A DNA stretch of 63,402 bases from Hypholoma sublateritium FD-334 SS-4 (lineage: Eukaryota; Basidiomycota; Agaricomycetes; Agaricales; Strophariaceae): assembly GCA_000827495.1 (NCBI GenBank), contig KN817682.1:1-63402 (forward strand), written 5' to 3'. The position numbers and the translations under genes were made by a program. Of the stretch, positions 35,134-48,308 are shown in pieces; within the stretch, counting starts at the first letter, position 1; each line of letters opens with the position of its first letter. The notes under the pieces were generated by a model, which was given only the letters and a program-made list of their open reading frames with translations, was not told where the DNA came from and ran no database searches.

Positions 35134-36770
35134 TCAGGCCCCACGCGCTTCCTCCTCCGTCTCGCATATCCCCTGCACGCCCTCGCGCAGCGCCACGACA
35201 TTGTACTCCACAAGCCCGCGCCGCTCCTCGAACACCGTCGTCGGTACGAGAGCCATCAGCGCGAGGTTCTTCGTGATCGCATGGTACGTGATCGTCGTCG
35301 TCCCGCGCGTGCCGGCCTGGGACGGCAGCGACATCGTCGTCGTCGCATACGGGTAGAACCGCGGCGGCGGCGCCTTGAGCGTGTGCGGAGGCGGCGTCTG
35401 CGGCGGGGTGAGCGGAGGCGTTGGACCGCGGTCGTGCTGCGCGGAGGGGTATATCGTCGACACGGGCGGCGGGGCAGTGTGCAGGAAGCCGGTGGAGGCG
35501 TTGCGGGCGAGCGTCGAGCGCTGACTATGTTCTGGGGTAGGGGATGCAGAATGCTTCCCTGACGAGGATGAGAGGGAGGCAGTGCGCGAGGACTCGGTAG
35601 AGATTAGGGTGGGTGTGGGCGCGGAGGCGCCGGTCAGTTGGCGGTGGCGGTCAGGACTGGAGAGAGCCGATCTATGAAGCCGTCAGTAACTGCATGGAGA
35701 ATTTTGAAGAGGTCGTGTGACTGACTTGTACAGTGGCATAAAATTATTGAGCATGTTGAGGTAGTCGCAGCACAGGTTGTGCGTGGCTGCATCTACGGGC
35801 GATGCATCGGTTGCTACATAGAGTTTCGAGTTGATATCAAACAAAAAAGCTTTCGATGATTGAGAATTCTATATCGCGAGTAAGTGATAAGCGTCCAAAA
35901 AGCAGACGATAACCTACAGCGCAAAAGACATTCATGAGTTCTTCCAGGTATGGCAGTGGTTCTGTCAGCTTCTGCAAAACCCTCGAGAAGGCTTCATGCA
36001 GGGTGTTGTCGTAAATGGATGTAAGATGGAAATTGAGCTGCATTTGTTCATACTCAGGAGACATGTCGAGCAGACGATCAGACACCCGTTCGTGTATCTG
36101 CCTGAAGTTCTCTGTCGATGACCGTGAACACAGAAAAATTTGAGAGCGAATATGACGACACACCAATCTTATCATCTTCCTGCAGTTTCTCGGCTTTGTG
36201 CACAAATACCTCGAGAATTATGTCTGGATTTGCTTCATACGACGCGATAATGAACTCGACAAGTTTGGATATGGGCTGGTTGTACAGATCCTGTGGAGGT
36301 CTTTAGCTGACAGCACGGCGTACATTAAAGCATGCACCTACACGGATGTCAATGACAAATATGATCGTCGCGAACTGCGCCAGCGGCACGCCAAGCGACT
36401 CCACGGTGGTGTTTGCAGGACAGTCCCATATTTCGAGCGGAATGATCGTGCTAGGGGTAGCATCTTGTCAGGAGGCAATGATGACAGCAGGGCCGCAGAA
36501 CAGACTCTATAGCGTGCTTCGTGATGCGCATCGTCGTCTCGAGATAAAATGTCTGACTGGGCTGCATGTTGTTGAAGAGGAACTGCTGGATAGATGTTTT
36601 TCCCGCTCTGCAGATAATGAGTCAATTGCATGGCAAGATAGACAGGAAACAGACCTCCGGAGCCCGAGAAGAAGGATTTTAGTGCGCGCAACTCCATCTG
36701 CAGGCGATCTGTTGTTGCTGAGGTGTGGACGCTGGCTCGTCGTTGCTGTAGCGGCGTAGTTGGTGGCCAT
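35134..36770 (-). CDS. GTR2: Rag GTPase, RagC/D type
   Basis: Start ATG at 36770 (an upstream in-frame ATG exists at 36818). Exons rebuild: TKILLLGLRRAGKTSIQQFL (P-loop), NMQPSQTFYLETTMRITKHAI (switch I), IIPLEIWDCPAN (switch II region), FATIIFVIDIR, LVEFIIASYEANPDI, the G4 position as FVHKAEKLQEDDKI, then IHERVSDRLLDM, SIYDNTLHEAFSRVLQKL and the roadblock-like C-terminal domain (LFDINSKLYVATDASPVD, TTITYHAITKNLALMALVP). Gtr2 pairs with Gtr1 on the vacuole and activates TORC1 when amino acids are present. Two oddities: G4 reads HKAE where most RagC proteins have HKVD, and a Ser/Pro-rich insert of about 120 residues splits the C-terminal domain. The stop is at 35134. Confidence 0.9.
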
Positions 36771-36979
36771 CGTGGCCGTGCCTGCCAGAAGAGAGCGGTG
36801 CGTCGCTCGCCGGGGCACGGTTGTCCCGGGCCGCGAGCAGAGGCACGTGCACGTGCGCTATTGCGGCGCTCGGCGCTCGCGAATTCAATTTGTCCCTTGC
36901 TCGCAGCGGCGCACGTTCGTCGCCAGTCTCCTCTTCAACCCGTTCATTTCCGTCTACGCTCCTTCAGACGCCCAGGAAG
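36771..36979. promoter_or_regulatory. Compact divergent promoter of GTR2 and VTC4
   Basis: 209 bp separate the start codons (161 bp if GTR2 starts at 36818). GC-rich with CG words. A CACGTG or CACGTT phosphate-response site could not be seen clearly: the run GGCACGTGCACGTGCGC at about 36841-36857 does contain CACGTG twice, overlapping, which is the core bound by Pho4-type bHLH factors. Confidence 0.6.
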
Positions 36980-39900
36980 ATGAAGTTTGGGACGAAGATT
37001 AGCGTGCGCTGACTTCCTTTCTGATTTTGCCCGGCCACTGACCTGTCTTTAGACCGACCTGTACGACGAATGGCGCCCATTCTATCTTGACTACAACCTC
37101 TTGAAACGCGAGCTCAAGGTTCGCTATCCGTGCTCTGGTAGACGCGCCAACTCCTGAATATAAAATTTCCTAGGCCCGCACCACAGCCCCTACAGGATGG
37201 ACGGGGACCGACGAACAAGAATTCACGAAAATGCTTACCACTGAGTTGGATAAGATACACGACTTTCAAAAGGCCAAGGCAAGTAGGTTTCCTAAAACGT
37301 CGCGGTCTTCTATCTGTGGTCTACTGGTATCCGGCACCGCACTTTACTAATCAACACTATATCCCCTTTAATCAGACTTCTGAACTCTCTCGCCGCATTC
37401 ACGAAGCTGAAAAAGACGTTCAACGTCTTGTCTCACAAGAGCTTGAGGAAGAGGGTAACAAAAAACCACGGTCGCTCGCGGAATCTGCTACTTCGGATCC
37501 AGAAAGTCAACAACAGAAGCGGGACCCTTATGCGCAAGACACTGGATCAGACGATGACATCACCGACGAGGAGGGTGACGATTCTGGTGGCGAGTCTTTA
37601 GACGCGCTCGAAGAGCGGTTCCATGGCTTGGAAGAGGAAGTCGCCAACCTCGTTGCGGACGTGCATGATCTCGCGCTGTATACGAAGTTGAACATCACCG
37701 GATTCATGAAAATTCTCAAGGTGCGTCCTTCACCCTAGCACGTCTATCTCATCGTTCATTCTAGTGCAACAGAAACACGACGTAAGTACTTCTTTGACCC
37801 CACTGGATATAGCTAATTATATTACAGAAACAAACCAGTATTCCTCTGAAAGCGACCTTCATCCAGCAGTATCTTGAGAAAAGGCCATTCTACAAGTACA
37901 ATTGGGATGCCCTCATTGTCAAACTCTCCAAACTCTATGACCTTGTTCGCACCCGAGGACATCCAGTTCAAGGAGATTCTAGCGCCGGCGGGAATCAAAG
38001 TGCATTTGTCCGTCAAACCACAAAGTATTGGGTGCATGCCGACAACTTGGTTCCCCTCAAACTTGCCATTCTGCGCCATCTGCCTGTCTTGGGTAGCTAT
38101 CTATCTTCCCTCGCGAAAGCACCAATGACTTATTATGTTTTTCGTTAGTATTCAATCCTGATAAGGAGTTTGAACCCAAGGATTCCGCCATTACATCCAT
38201 ATATTTCGACAATGAGGAGCTCGAGCTCTACCTCGGGCGTCTAGAAAAAACAGAGGGTGCAGAAGCCGTCCGACTACGATGGTATGGAGATGTCGACAAC
38301 AAAACCGTGAGTAACTACCGGTATCGCGATATAAATTAAACTCAAATATATGCCCAATATCAGATCTTCGTAGAACGGAAAACGCATAGGGAAGATTGGA
38401 CAGGAGAAAAATCAGTCAAAGCACGCTTCCCACTGAAGGAAAATCTCGTCGTTCCGTTTTTGCGAGGAGAGTACACAGTCGATGAGGATTTCCAGCAACT
38501 TGTCAAAAAGGGCAAGAAATCGCAACAAGAGGTGGACTCCATGATTCAGCTTGCTAATGAAGTGCAGTATACGATTCTCACAAAGCACCTACGGCCAGGT
38601 ATGTATCTATCTGATCCATACAGTTTTCCTCATTTACACTTTCATAGTCATGCGCTCGTTCTATAACCGCACCGCATTCCAGTTGCCTGGGGACGCCCGT
38701 GTCCGTATCTCCCTCGACACTGAGTTGACAATGGTTAGAGAAGACAACTGGGACGGACGGCAGCGTGCTGGTGACAACTGGCGGAGGACCGATATCGGTA
38801 TTGATTTTCCATTCTCCCAGTTGCCTCGCGAAGATCTCGAAGTCTTCAAGTAAGAAGCCTTGCCCTCTAGCGCACAAAATTCTGACTTGACATCTGACCT
38901 TTTGACTAGATACGGAGTACTCGAAGTCAAACTTCAAACGCAGCTAGGCCAACAGCCGCCACGATGGATTACCGACCTGCTGCAATCGCATTTGGTCGAA
39001 GCAGTACCCAAATTCAGGTTTGTGCCTTATTCGTAGCGCATGCGCGGTGTTAATATTTCGATACAGCAAATTTATCCATGGCTGTGCAACCCTTCTGCCT
39101 GAGCGCGTCGACCTCGTTCCGTTCTGGCTTCCTCAAAGTGCGTCAATCACTGGTTTACGGCGATCATAGTCTCATAGTAACCGTTCACAGTGGATGTGGA
39201 CATCCTCAAACCGGATACAGGATACCTTAGCATCATTGAGCGGCCGCATTACAGCAATAACTCCTCGACGAGGGGGCACACTCCCAGCATGTCGCGCGAT
39301 ACATTTACGCCGGTAGACTCCAACGAATCGCAATCGCCTGTCGTTGGCACTGGTTATACCGAGCCCCTGTCCGAAGGCGAGGATGAGGACGACGTGTTCG
39401 TCCCAGCCCACGACGAAGGCAAGCGCACCGGCCTGAGCGGAGCAGAAGTCAAGGCGGCCATTGCGTATCGTGAGCAGATGCTGAAGGAGCGGCGCCAGGT
39501 GGAAGAGGAGGAACGGAAAAAGCGCAAGCGGCAGGGCAAGGAGAAACAGTCGAATGAGGATGAACATGACGCCGACGCCAGCCAGGAGCTCCGGGAGCCG
39601 GCGGAGCACACGGAGCCCCAGAATGGGCACACCGACGGGCAGGCAAAGCGCCATCGGCTTGTCTCGCAGAAGTCGACGCTCGGGAAGAAGGCGCTGTCAA
39701 TCAACCCCCTGGCACCGTCGACGGCATTCGACGAGACGCTCAAGACCAAGCTTGAAGGCGAGGAGCGGCGACAGTCGCAGCGATCGCAATCGCGGTCGTC
39801 GCGCACGCGCCGGTCGCGCTCGCGGAAGTACGGGCAGAGGAACGATCAGGCGACGAACGACGAAGACGAACGAAATCCAGATGAAAGGGAGGAGGAGGAG

Positions 39901-40505
39901 GCCCTTGGCGGACCTCAGAAGCGGGATGGCGATGATAGGATTCTCGAGCGTAATTGGCGCGCGCCGCCGGGCAAGAAAATCGCGATACCCGTCAGGATTG
40001 AGCCGAAGGTGTACTTCGCGGCGGAGAGGACCTTTTTGGTAAGTCTTGCTCCTTATAACATTCATCACCCCAAATATGGCCTCGGTCGTCATTGGGGATG
40101 TTTAATATCTCCGTCAATTGGGGATGCCTATTGGGTCGATATTTTTTCCTCGTTCTTCTCTGCACGATACTTGTCATATTTCCCAGAGTAACGGTATACT
40201 AAGATAACTCCTTTCCTCGACAGAAATGGCTCAACAATGCCGTAGTTATCGGAACGATAGCCACGACGCTGCTCAACTTCACCTCGCCGGAAGACACACG
40301 CGGGCTCATTAGTGCAGCGCTGTTCACGCTCGCCGCGCTGATGGCCATAGCGTATTCGGCGGGCATATTCGTCTACCGATCATATCGTCTCCGCGAACGC
40401 TACGCCGAGGGATTGTACTACGACAAGTACGGCCCAACGATTCTGTGTGCCGTCCTGTTCTTGGCACTGGCCACAAACGTTGGCCTACGCTGGTCTCAGA
40501 TGTGA
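36980..40505 (+). CDS. VTC4: Vacuolar transporter chaperone 4, polyphosphate polymerase
   Basis: The first tiny exon (36980-37003) codes MKFGTKIS and exon 2 starts at 37053 with [21 protein letters not shown], a classic SPX head. The rest of SPX includes [16 protein letters not shown], the inositol-pyrophosphate site. The VTC tunnel domain follows: [30 protein letters not shown] (two Arg of the active site), [11 protein letters not shown] (catalytic Lys), [14 protein letters not shown] and [11 protein letters not shown] (metal-binding Glu). After a charged Arg/Lys/Glu-rich insert of about 280 residues come three C-terminal helices of the DUF202 type ([42 protein letters not shown]). The stop is at 40505. 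VTC4 makes polyphosphate from ATP and passes it into the vacuole. The charged insert is longer than in yeast. Splice sites were fixed for most but not all introns. Confidence 0.93.
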
Positions 40506-43500
40506 TCAGGATGTGACCACCTCTCGGGATCTGAGTCTCAGCCAAAACGGAAACCTTGCTGGAGGCGAATAGGAATTTTTGCTACGCCGCCATGTTCAAC
40601 AGAGCAGCGGCGGACAGGTTGTGTATCACCTTGACTCTTGGGTATCACCTTGACTCTTCTTGATGCAACATTCATTCTCTATTGTATGATTCATGACCGA
40701 GAAATTTAGCTATGTAGTAGCTGACTGGACATTTTTCTTTGCCGCAGTTTCTATGGACATTCATTATTTAACACATCTATATGTTGGTAGCACATCACAT
40801 TTATCTCGTATCTATCTACCAGAGCAATCTAATATGTTCGACTGGTTCGCGGCTAGTGGTCGTTTGCACGCTTGCTGCGGAACGTTATTTGCAAGTCGTA
40901 TTACCGACATAATCATTCCGGGAAAGTCGGTGTTAGGAACCTCGAGCAGCGACACACCCTGACAGATAAGTCGCTATATTAACCCAATTAACCAGCAGTT
41001 CTCCAGGCTGCCAGGGCCCCTGACCACCATGCCACTGGATCGCATCACCTGCGTGTTGGAATGGAAGAATTCCGCTTTCCAGTACACATTCAAGATGACG
41101 CAACACAGGCTTCTTTGGCCTCTAAAATAGCCATGTACACAAGGATCTGGGACAATCCAACGCAACGCAAATATATCGTGATGGGCTTTCACAAGAGCTT
41201 GATGCCAGATGCAGAGGCATATGCTTGGAATCCCAGATTCCCACTCTGATCTACAGCCAATGCGAAATTAGAATTCAATACAGCGGGGGAATCTGTGTTT
41301 CAAGTGTTGCATCTCGCAATTGATTGAGCATTGATTGGCCGCTGCGACGAGAAGCTATTGTGCTTGTTAATACGTACCAAATTGGAAAAAAATAGTAGGT
41401 TTGTTCAAATTAAAGTGTACCACCTCGGTTTTTGATGACTGCCTATAGCAACGCGCCCATAGTGGCATACACTTTCTTCTCTGAAACAGTATGTACGCTG
41501 CTGTGTGGCAGCTTGAGAATCATTCTCTTCCGCGTGCTGCTTTCTGCGCGACACAAACAACGATCATTTGTCCGTGCTGCCCATTGCAAGCAAAATGAAA
41601 GAAGGAACTTGAAGCAAGTCGCGGTGGTATTATGATATTTTTAAGGCATCACTGAGTGCGCTTCTTCGCCGCGAAGTTCGAACGCTGCTCGAATCTACAT
41701 GACGTGCCACTCGTTCTTATGAAGAGTAGCACGATCTTAGGCATCTTGTCACTACCCAACTCTATTGCTCGGTCCTGTCTCTCCGTCAGCGACCTATTCC
41801 AGGCCGCGCATCGTGCCCAGAATGCAGAATGCCCCCCAGGTTTCTCCGTCAGCGTCATGCAGCTGGCAACTCAAGAGAGACAATCCCACTATTGTTCTTG
41901 GGCACTGCCGGCGCATTTCTGGAAGGGGAAAATTGCCTATAGGATATATGCGCATGCCGCACCCCGGATTCATGCCGCTTGCCGCTTAGCATCTGCGGTT
42001 GGATGCCGTACGCGTAGATGCGCAGAAGCCTCCAGATGAAAGGGTGTATCTGCGCTGATGCAAGCAGTATTACGCCAGATTACCACGAGATTACATGGTC
42101 CCAGTCAGCCAGTTGCCTAGTGCCAATTGAGAAAGGCCAATGGACATCCATGCGCATCCTCGCCGCGCTTCTCGCGCGACGCTGCGACAGGTGCGCTGAT
42201 ATCGACACTTCCATCCTCCAGAGCCGTTCGGTGCGTAGGTTGGATAAACAAGCACCCACGATGTGCACGCCGCACGACACCGTCGAGTCCTGCGAACGGC
42301 GTCGCCCGCTACACCAGAGAGCCTATTTTTAGGACCCTAGTAGACCTGTACTTGGTTCCCAATTCAGTCGGTGGGAAGATGGGTGCGGCTCTCCGTATTC
42401 GAGCTCAAGACCTAATCATAATATGACATCACGGCGACGCTCGCGAGTCGAGAGCGCGCTCGAGCGACTCCAGCGCGGTCGCCCTGCCCAAGACGGCGAA
42501 AAAAAGCCAAGATCACCCCAAATAAACAGGGTGTGCATGCAACCTGTACAGAACCAGACAGCCAGATTCCACGGAGATGAGGGCTAGCCAGCGAGTCGGC
42601 CAGAGATAGCAAGAGATCCGCTGTGCCAGGAGCGAGAACTTAGAAGCAGACGTTGTGGGCGCAGGCTGCCTTCTCGCCTGCGCAAATGGTGTGATGCCTG
42701 TGAGCCCGTCGCGCACGCCCGACGCGGCATCTGCGCAGTGGCCAGTAAAGACGACGCCAGGTCGTCTGTGAGCTGCTGCGCCTCCGCAGGGCGAGCGGCA
42801 CAATCGCCCAATCGCCTCTCAAAGTCCCCGGCCTCGGCGTCCGGCCGGCCGGCCAACTACATCCTCGCCGCAGCCACCGCCCGCCGAGCTCGACTGCTAG
42901 GCACTGACACCGAGTGTCCGTGCCCGCCCCGAGCTTATGCAAGGGTGTGCATTGTGGGCTCTGGTACGCCGTGCTAGCATATACGTACTCAGAAAACACA
43001 AAGATAGCCAGACATAGTTCTGCACCAACATAGATCTCCCAGTTTCCCCGAGCTCACCTGTCAAAGCTTATATTGCTCTATAATTTGCGCTGATGGCAGG
43101 CGAGTGCTGCAACGAAGCATGATATGATGCTTGTCCAGACGTCCACCATCCATAAGCGCACTGCAGATTGCACACGGTGCTCGCTCAGAACGTAAGCCAA
43201 CGCCAGATAGAGAAGTTCGAGACGATCATTCCCCGCGCAAAGTGGTATGCAATATCGCATCAGGGGATGAGACCGTTGATGCAAAGAATGCGCCAGGAAT
43301 AAGTGCAGAGAGCGTCCCAAATAGGCGAGGATTGACGGTGTCACTGTCAGCCAGAAGAAAGGCGCAGCCAGGAATAGCGTCACTGCAGATGTCTCTAGGT
43401 GTCTCCTTGCGACCGTACCGCGTCCGTTCAGGGGCCCTCGGAGTGTTTGACAGCCATACCTGGAGCTGGAACTATCAGCATCATCTCGAAGAGCAGTCGG

Positions 43501-45938
43501 AGATCCGCCTCGGGCCACTTCCGCATTCCGGGGAAACCACCGCACAGTGGGGATTAGCCAGAATCCCCACAGCAGCGGTCAGAGCTTTGGTTATACTTGG
43601 ATCCTGGCCATCAAGTTCACAAGGACATACAGAAAGAAGCAAGGAGAATGATGCAAGGAGGCTCCTGGGAGTTTCATTATGTGCGTTGATCGAGGTGTGT
43701 GAGGGTTTGTGGAGAGTCAACACACCTGGAGCCGCAAGTCAATGCCGGCGCAGTGTGAGCAATCATCCAAGGCAGCTTTGGTCATCAGATGTATGTCGGC
43801 GTTGTCTGGACAGAGATACTTGGAGCCGTCAAACGCAGCACAATCATGCGCTAGTCTCTGATGTGGCACGCGCACAGGCGAACAAAAACTTTTTCGGGAA
43901 CGCGCAGTTGAGTTTTTTGCTTTCGCGGTGGATAATGTTCGTGAATGTCGGAGGGGAGTGTGTCGGCGATGAGACGTGAGTTGACTGATCATGGGAACAT
44001 GTTAGGGCGATATATGGGTGGGGGTTTTACAGTCACCGACCTCGCCGGTCGTAGGCGTGGGCCCCATGGACGTCGGTGGCTGAACTCGACCGTGTGCTTG
44101 CCGTGTGCCATGGATTCTGGAGAGCGTGCATGTGATGAGGAGGAGTGCATAAATATCAATGTATGTAGACATACGGAGTAGGCTGAGTTATTGTTCGTTA
44201 GTGAACGGGGCCATTGTATTTCTGCATGATGCTAGTGGAGATCGTGTGTCAGGAATCAATAATGGATGAATCCTAGGAAGGGATTGTAGAGCGTTCGAGG
44301 GGAATTGACTTGGAACTGAAGATGATCGATTCAAAGTTGATGCGGGCTTGCAATCCCATTGTAAGCCAAGAGCGCAGGAGGGCAATAGAGACAAAGAAGA
44401 GGCTAGAAATGGTCATAAAGAGTACACGGCGAATCACGAAAATCATGATGTCCTGCACGTCATGTCTTTGTGAAGAAGTACGTCAAGTCTGGCAAGGCAT
44501 AGTTGAACAACAGGCTCTAATGGGACATGGACGGAGTCTGGACTCACTCCGTAGCTATGTGGTGTACGGTCGCACGAGTGCATATATGCGCTTCTTTCTG
44601 GCTACAACCAAGGAGAGGGCGTCCCTAAAGTATGGTTGACGATCGTCCAAGTTGATATCTGATGAGTAGCAGAGAGAAAGACGGGCGTTCGTCTGCTTGA
44701 GATGATGAGGCGCCAGCAGCGCTTGCCCCGCGTCGTCAAAATCGATGGGTTTTAATAGCAGTACGGGATTAGCGCCGCAGCTAGGAGACGTGTTCATGAT
44801 ATCGCGGCTGGTGACGTCTGGGAAGATGCAAGGCCATGCACGGCGACCGCGCCGTCGTCAGTGCGTCAACACCTCGGGCGCCCGCCGGGAAGCTCCGTGA
44901 GCGCTACACACACTAGCACGAGTGGGGGAGGTCCTCGCCCACAGCGCAGCGACTCGCCACTCTTTAAGGCCACGGCTGGCCGCGCGCGCTGGTGAATCTC
45001 CATCGAGCGACGTATTTGGGGTGAGAAATGGGGTGCGCGGGCAGCGCAGGCGCTGGGCGCTCGCGAAAGCAGGGCTGATACAATGGAAGAGGCGCGCCCA
45101 CTGCCTTTAGGGGCGCGCGAAGAGCGCTGGCCGGTAGCCGGGCGGCCAAACAGCCGCGCAGCCAAACAAACATTTCCCGGCAGCACCGGTATAAACATCA
45201 CACACGCGCCCGACCAGTCGCTCTCCTTTCTCCCCAACCACCACCACCCCCGTCCGCGCGCGCCCCCAGCATGCACCCGCAGCCCCCCCAGCGTCGAGCG
45301 CCCGCACACGAGGCGCAGCCAGCCACGTAGCGCTCGTCTTCCGCGCGACTCCTGCATTTCCCGGTACCGTCGGGAATTGCAGTCCCGCTGGCGCAGGCAG
45401 CCTTTTCCCCGCAGATTTCTGCCTCTTCCGGTGCAGTTTGCATCTCCATATCGCCTCCTGGACCCACCGTTGAGCCATTTTCACCGCCTGTGGACACCGC
45501 GCGCTATTCCGCACAGGCGCAGGGTTGCCGCCATCGAGCGCCGGCTCCGCGCCCGACCGCCCATGTGACGCGAAGTAGCGCCTATTGGACCGCCTCGGCT
45601 GCGGCGCGCCCAATTTGGCGGTGTACACAGCGCCCTGCAAGTGGGCGCTGTTCGTGCGGGTTCTTTCGCCTCTCCACCAATAACGCCGTCGTGCTCATGA
45701 TATAAAGGCGCGCTTTTCTTGGATCTTCCTTGCTTTCCCCGCATTCCAGTTAACATCTTTTATTTTGTAATGTAGGCAATATGAATATACATAGAGATAC
45801 AGGAAACAGCGACTAGCAACGTGGAGCTGGTGTAGAAAGCGAAGACGGAGACCGGGACGAGGGCAAACAATTAGGTGCGTCGCCATAAAATAACAGTAAA
45901 ACCAATGATCATCGAGCGAATTTTAGTTTCGTTGGATT
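40506..45938. other. Gene-poor stretch, 5.4 kb
   Basis: No recognised gene. The largest open frames are 43131-43979 (+, 282 codons) and 43078-43545 (-). The minus frame has two hydrophobic segments (LFLAAPFFWLTVTPSILAYL; LWMVDVWTSIISCFVAALA), and minus strand 44273-44458 has another (LFMTISSLFFVSIALL). These could be exons of a polytopic membrane protein on the minus strand, but I could not join them. 44.8-45.7 kb is very GC-rich with no repeats found. Confidence 0.4.
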
Positions 45939-48308
45939 TCAAATCAAGAGCAACTTAAGGCCCTGTTCTCGTATTGTTTCGCGCATATCTATTTCTTTAC
46001 CGCCGACATCCCGCTTCTGCCACACCGCCTCCATGAGACGGCGCGTCGGAAGCAGGTTGCCATAGTTTTCGTTCAAGGCGCGAATGCGGCTCTTGAAGAA
46101 ATCCCGCTTCGTCGAATCGTTCGTCATGCACCCCGCGAGGCAGATGGGAAAGATGAGCGAGCGGTCGAGCTCACTCGGCGGAAGCTGAGTGAACAGCCGG
46201 ACGATAACATCGACCGAGCGGCTGATTTCAGGTACGCCTATTTATAGAACACCATCTGTCAGTTTCCATGCCACACAAACGCTGATGCCAAACGTACCAG
46301 GCGTCGAATTACTGAGCACGGTGTGCAGGTAGAGTTTGGCCGCCTCCCGAAAGATGCTTGCCATGAGAAGATGCTGCTCCTCTGAGGGGGCTGCGCCAGC
46401 CGAACTGTGCAGCCGCGAATGCGGGGCGTCATGTGTGCCAGTGGTGGCGGCTGCGTCGCTCGGGTAGCGCGTAAGCACCTGCTCGATGGCGGTCCCGCGC
46501 TGGACGAGCTCGACGTAGCTGAGGCAGCCATTACGCAGTTGCCCGGCCTTCCAGTGCGCGAGCGACGAGATCTCAGCGATTGCCATCATCGCCTCATCCG
46601 GGCACCCTGTGAGGATGTCCATCCGAAGACGACGGGGCATTTCCAACTCGCCCCCCCAGAACATGCCCTGCTCGCCCAGGAGGCGCTGCCATAGGACCAT
46701 GAATTTAGGCGGCCGCGTAACCGAGAGGCTGGAGAACACGTCGAGCCACTGCGTCGGGCNGCGGTCAGCGTGTGGCACACCTTCTGCGAAAAAGACGGAC
46801 TTANGAGGGTCACCTTGACGTANAGCTGCGCGACGGGGCCAAGGTTGTGGAATGCGAGCANTGGGTCGTCGGCGCGGTGCAGGTTCTTCTCGAGCAGCCA
46901 CTGGCAGAGGATGGCGAACGGCGTCTCCCAGTCGCTGCCGCCGCCCGAGAGCTGCGAGAGGCTGAGGAGGTGCAGGGCGGCGATTGCGTCGTGGTCTGTG
47001 TGGAAGCCATTCGCCGTCTTGTTCGTCTCGAGGCGGAAGAGGGCCTCGTTTTTGAGGTACGTCGCATGCGACGTCTCCGACGAGTTGGGCGCCTCGAGCC
47101 CCTGCGAGACGCGCACCTGCTTGAGGTGCAGGTCTGCGAGGGCGCAGATGGCGAGGGTCACGGCACCATGCGGATCCTCGACGACGGCCTAGTGCAAGCG
47201 GTCGGTCAATTCATTCCGTAATCGGGACAGTCCTTTGAACTTACTGTATATGTACTATCAGTGAGGGCATCGCCCGCACAGAAGGGCTGTACCTTCCGCA
47301 CGTTCTCAAAATAATGCATAACGAGCTCGGACTGGCCGCCAGACTGGCCGGCGGGGAAATTGTACTGCGCGGCGTGGTCGAAGGTGAGTGCGTCTGCGGG
47401 CGCGGGCATGAGCCCAAACTGGTCGGGCTCGAGCGTCTGGTGGTATGGCATGGTCGAAAGGGGTTGGCTGTAATGGAAGCTCGTCTCGGGATTGAAGGCC
47501 TCGAGGCTGCGCGTGAGGTGCTCGAATCCCGCGTTGGTGGCTCCTAACAGAGGAGAAAGAGAAAGGTGCGTGTCAGTCCCCCATTTATACAAAGTGCACC
47601 TGGGAACTCACCGGGCTGCGCGGACATCAGCAGCTCGTGCGCGCTCGGGCCATATCCCTGGTCGAGCGTGCGCGCGTACGCGTCGTAGCGGCCGTGCCCG
47701 TGCATGCCGCCGTGCGCACTGAGCGAGGCGTGCCGCCCGCCGCCCGAGAGCGAGCGGTGCGCGGAGATCTGCAGCGGGTTGTGGCGCGGCTGCCCGCGGA
47801 TGAGGCCCTTGCTCGAGAGCTGCGCCTTGATGCTCGCCTTGTACGCATCGACGTTCTTCTTGTCCTGCGCGCGCCGTCAGCTCACCATGCCCCCCACCCA
47901 GCAGCGCAGCGCGCGGTGCTCACCCGCATCCAGTCCGGCCGCTTCGCGCCCCAGCCGAGGCACTTGATTGTGAGGCGCTTGCATGTGCGGCACGAGTCGC
48001 CCTCGCGCTGCTCGTCGCATTTCTGTGGGGAAGTTAGCGCTGCGCAGCGGGCCGCGCGTGCGGGGACGGACCTTGCGGCGCACGCGGCATGTCCAGCAGC
48101 CCCCCTTGCCTGCGCTGAGAGACCTGGGGAGGCTTGTTGTTGAGTGGTTGGGGGTGCCCTGGGCACTGCTGTATGCTGAGTCGGCGTCGTCGTGGCTGAG
48201 CATGTTGTCGAGGGGCGAGGTGCCGATGTATGGGGAGGCGTTGGTGGAGGAGGATGAAGAGGGCGATGCGCTCCCTGCGGGGGAGGCGGTGTGGCTTCTG
48301 TAGGCCAT
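45939..48308 (-). CDS. Zn2Cys6 transcription factor (fungal_trans_2 type), copy 1
   Basis: Starts at 48308 with a Ser-rich head. The binuclear zinc cluster is CWTC-x6-C, then C-x2-C-x6-C (GDSCRTCKRLTIKC), split by an intron after CRVRRK (exon 1 48308-48072, exon 2 from 48022). KCLGWGAKRPDWMR and a linker (DKKNVDAYKASIKAQL) follow. The C-terminal half matches the fungal-specific regulatory domain of the PF11951 kind: ICALADLHLKQVR, NGFHTDHDAIAALHLLSL, WLDVFSSLSVTRPP, MMAIAEISSLAHWK, ASIFREAAKLYLHTVL, RSLIFPICLAGCMT. The stop is at 45939. Ns at 46760, 46804, 46823 and 46861 coincide with a one-base frame slip between VKVTL and KSVFFAEG, best read as a consensus error. It is a nuclear regulator with unknown targets, related to the next gene upstream. 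Confidence 0.85.

Noticed and set aside
43131..43979. 282-codon plus-strand frame
   Set aside because: No domain, no clear codon bias and no matching neighbours; not strong enough to call a gene.
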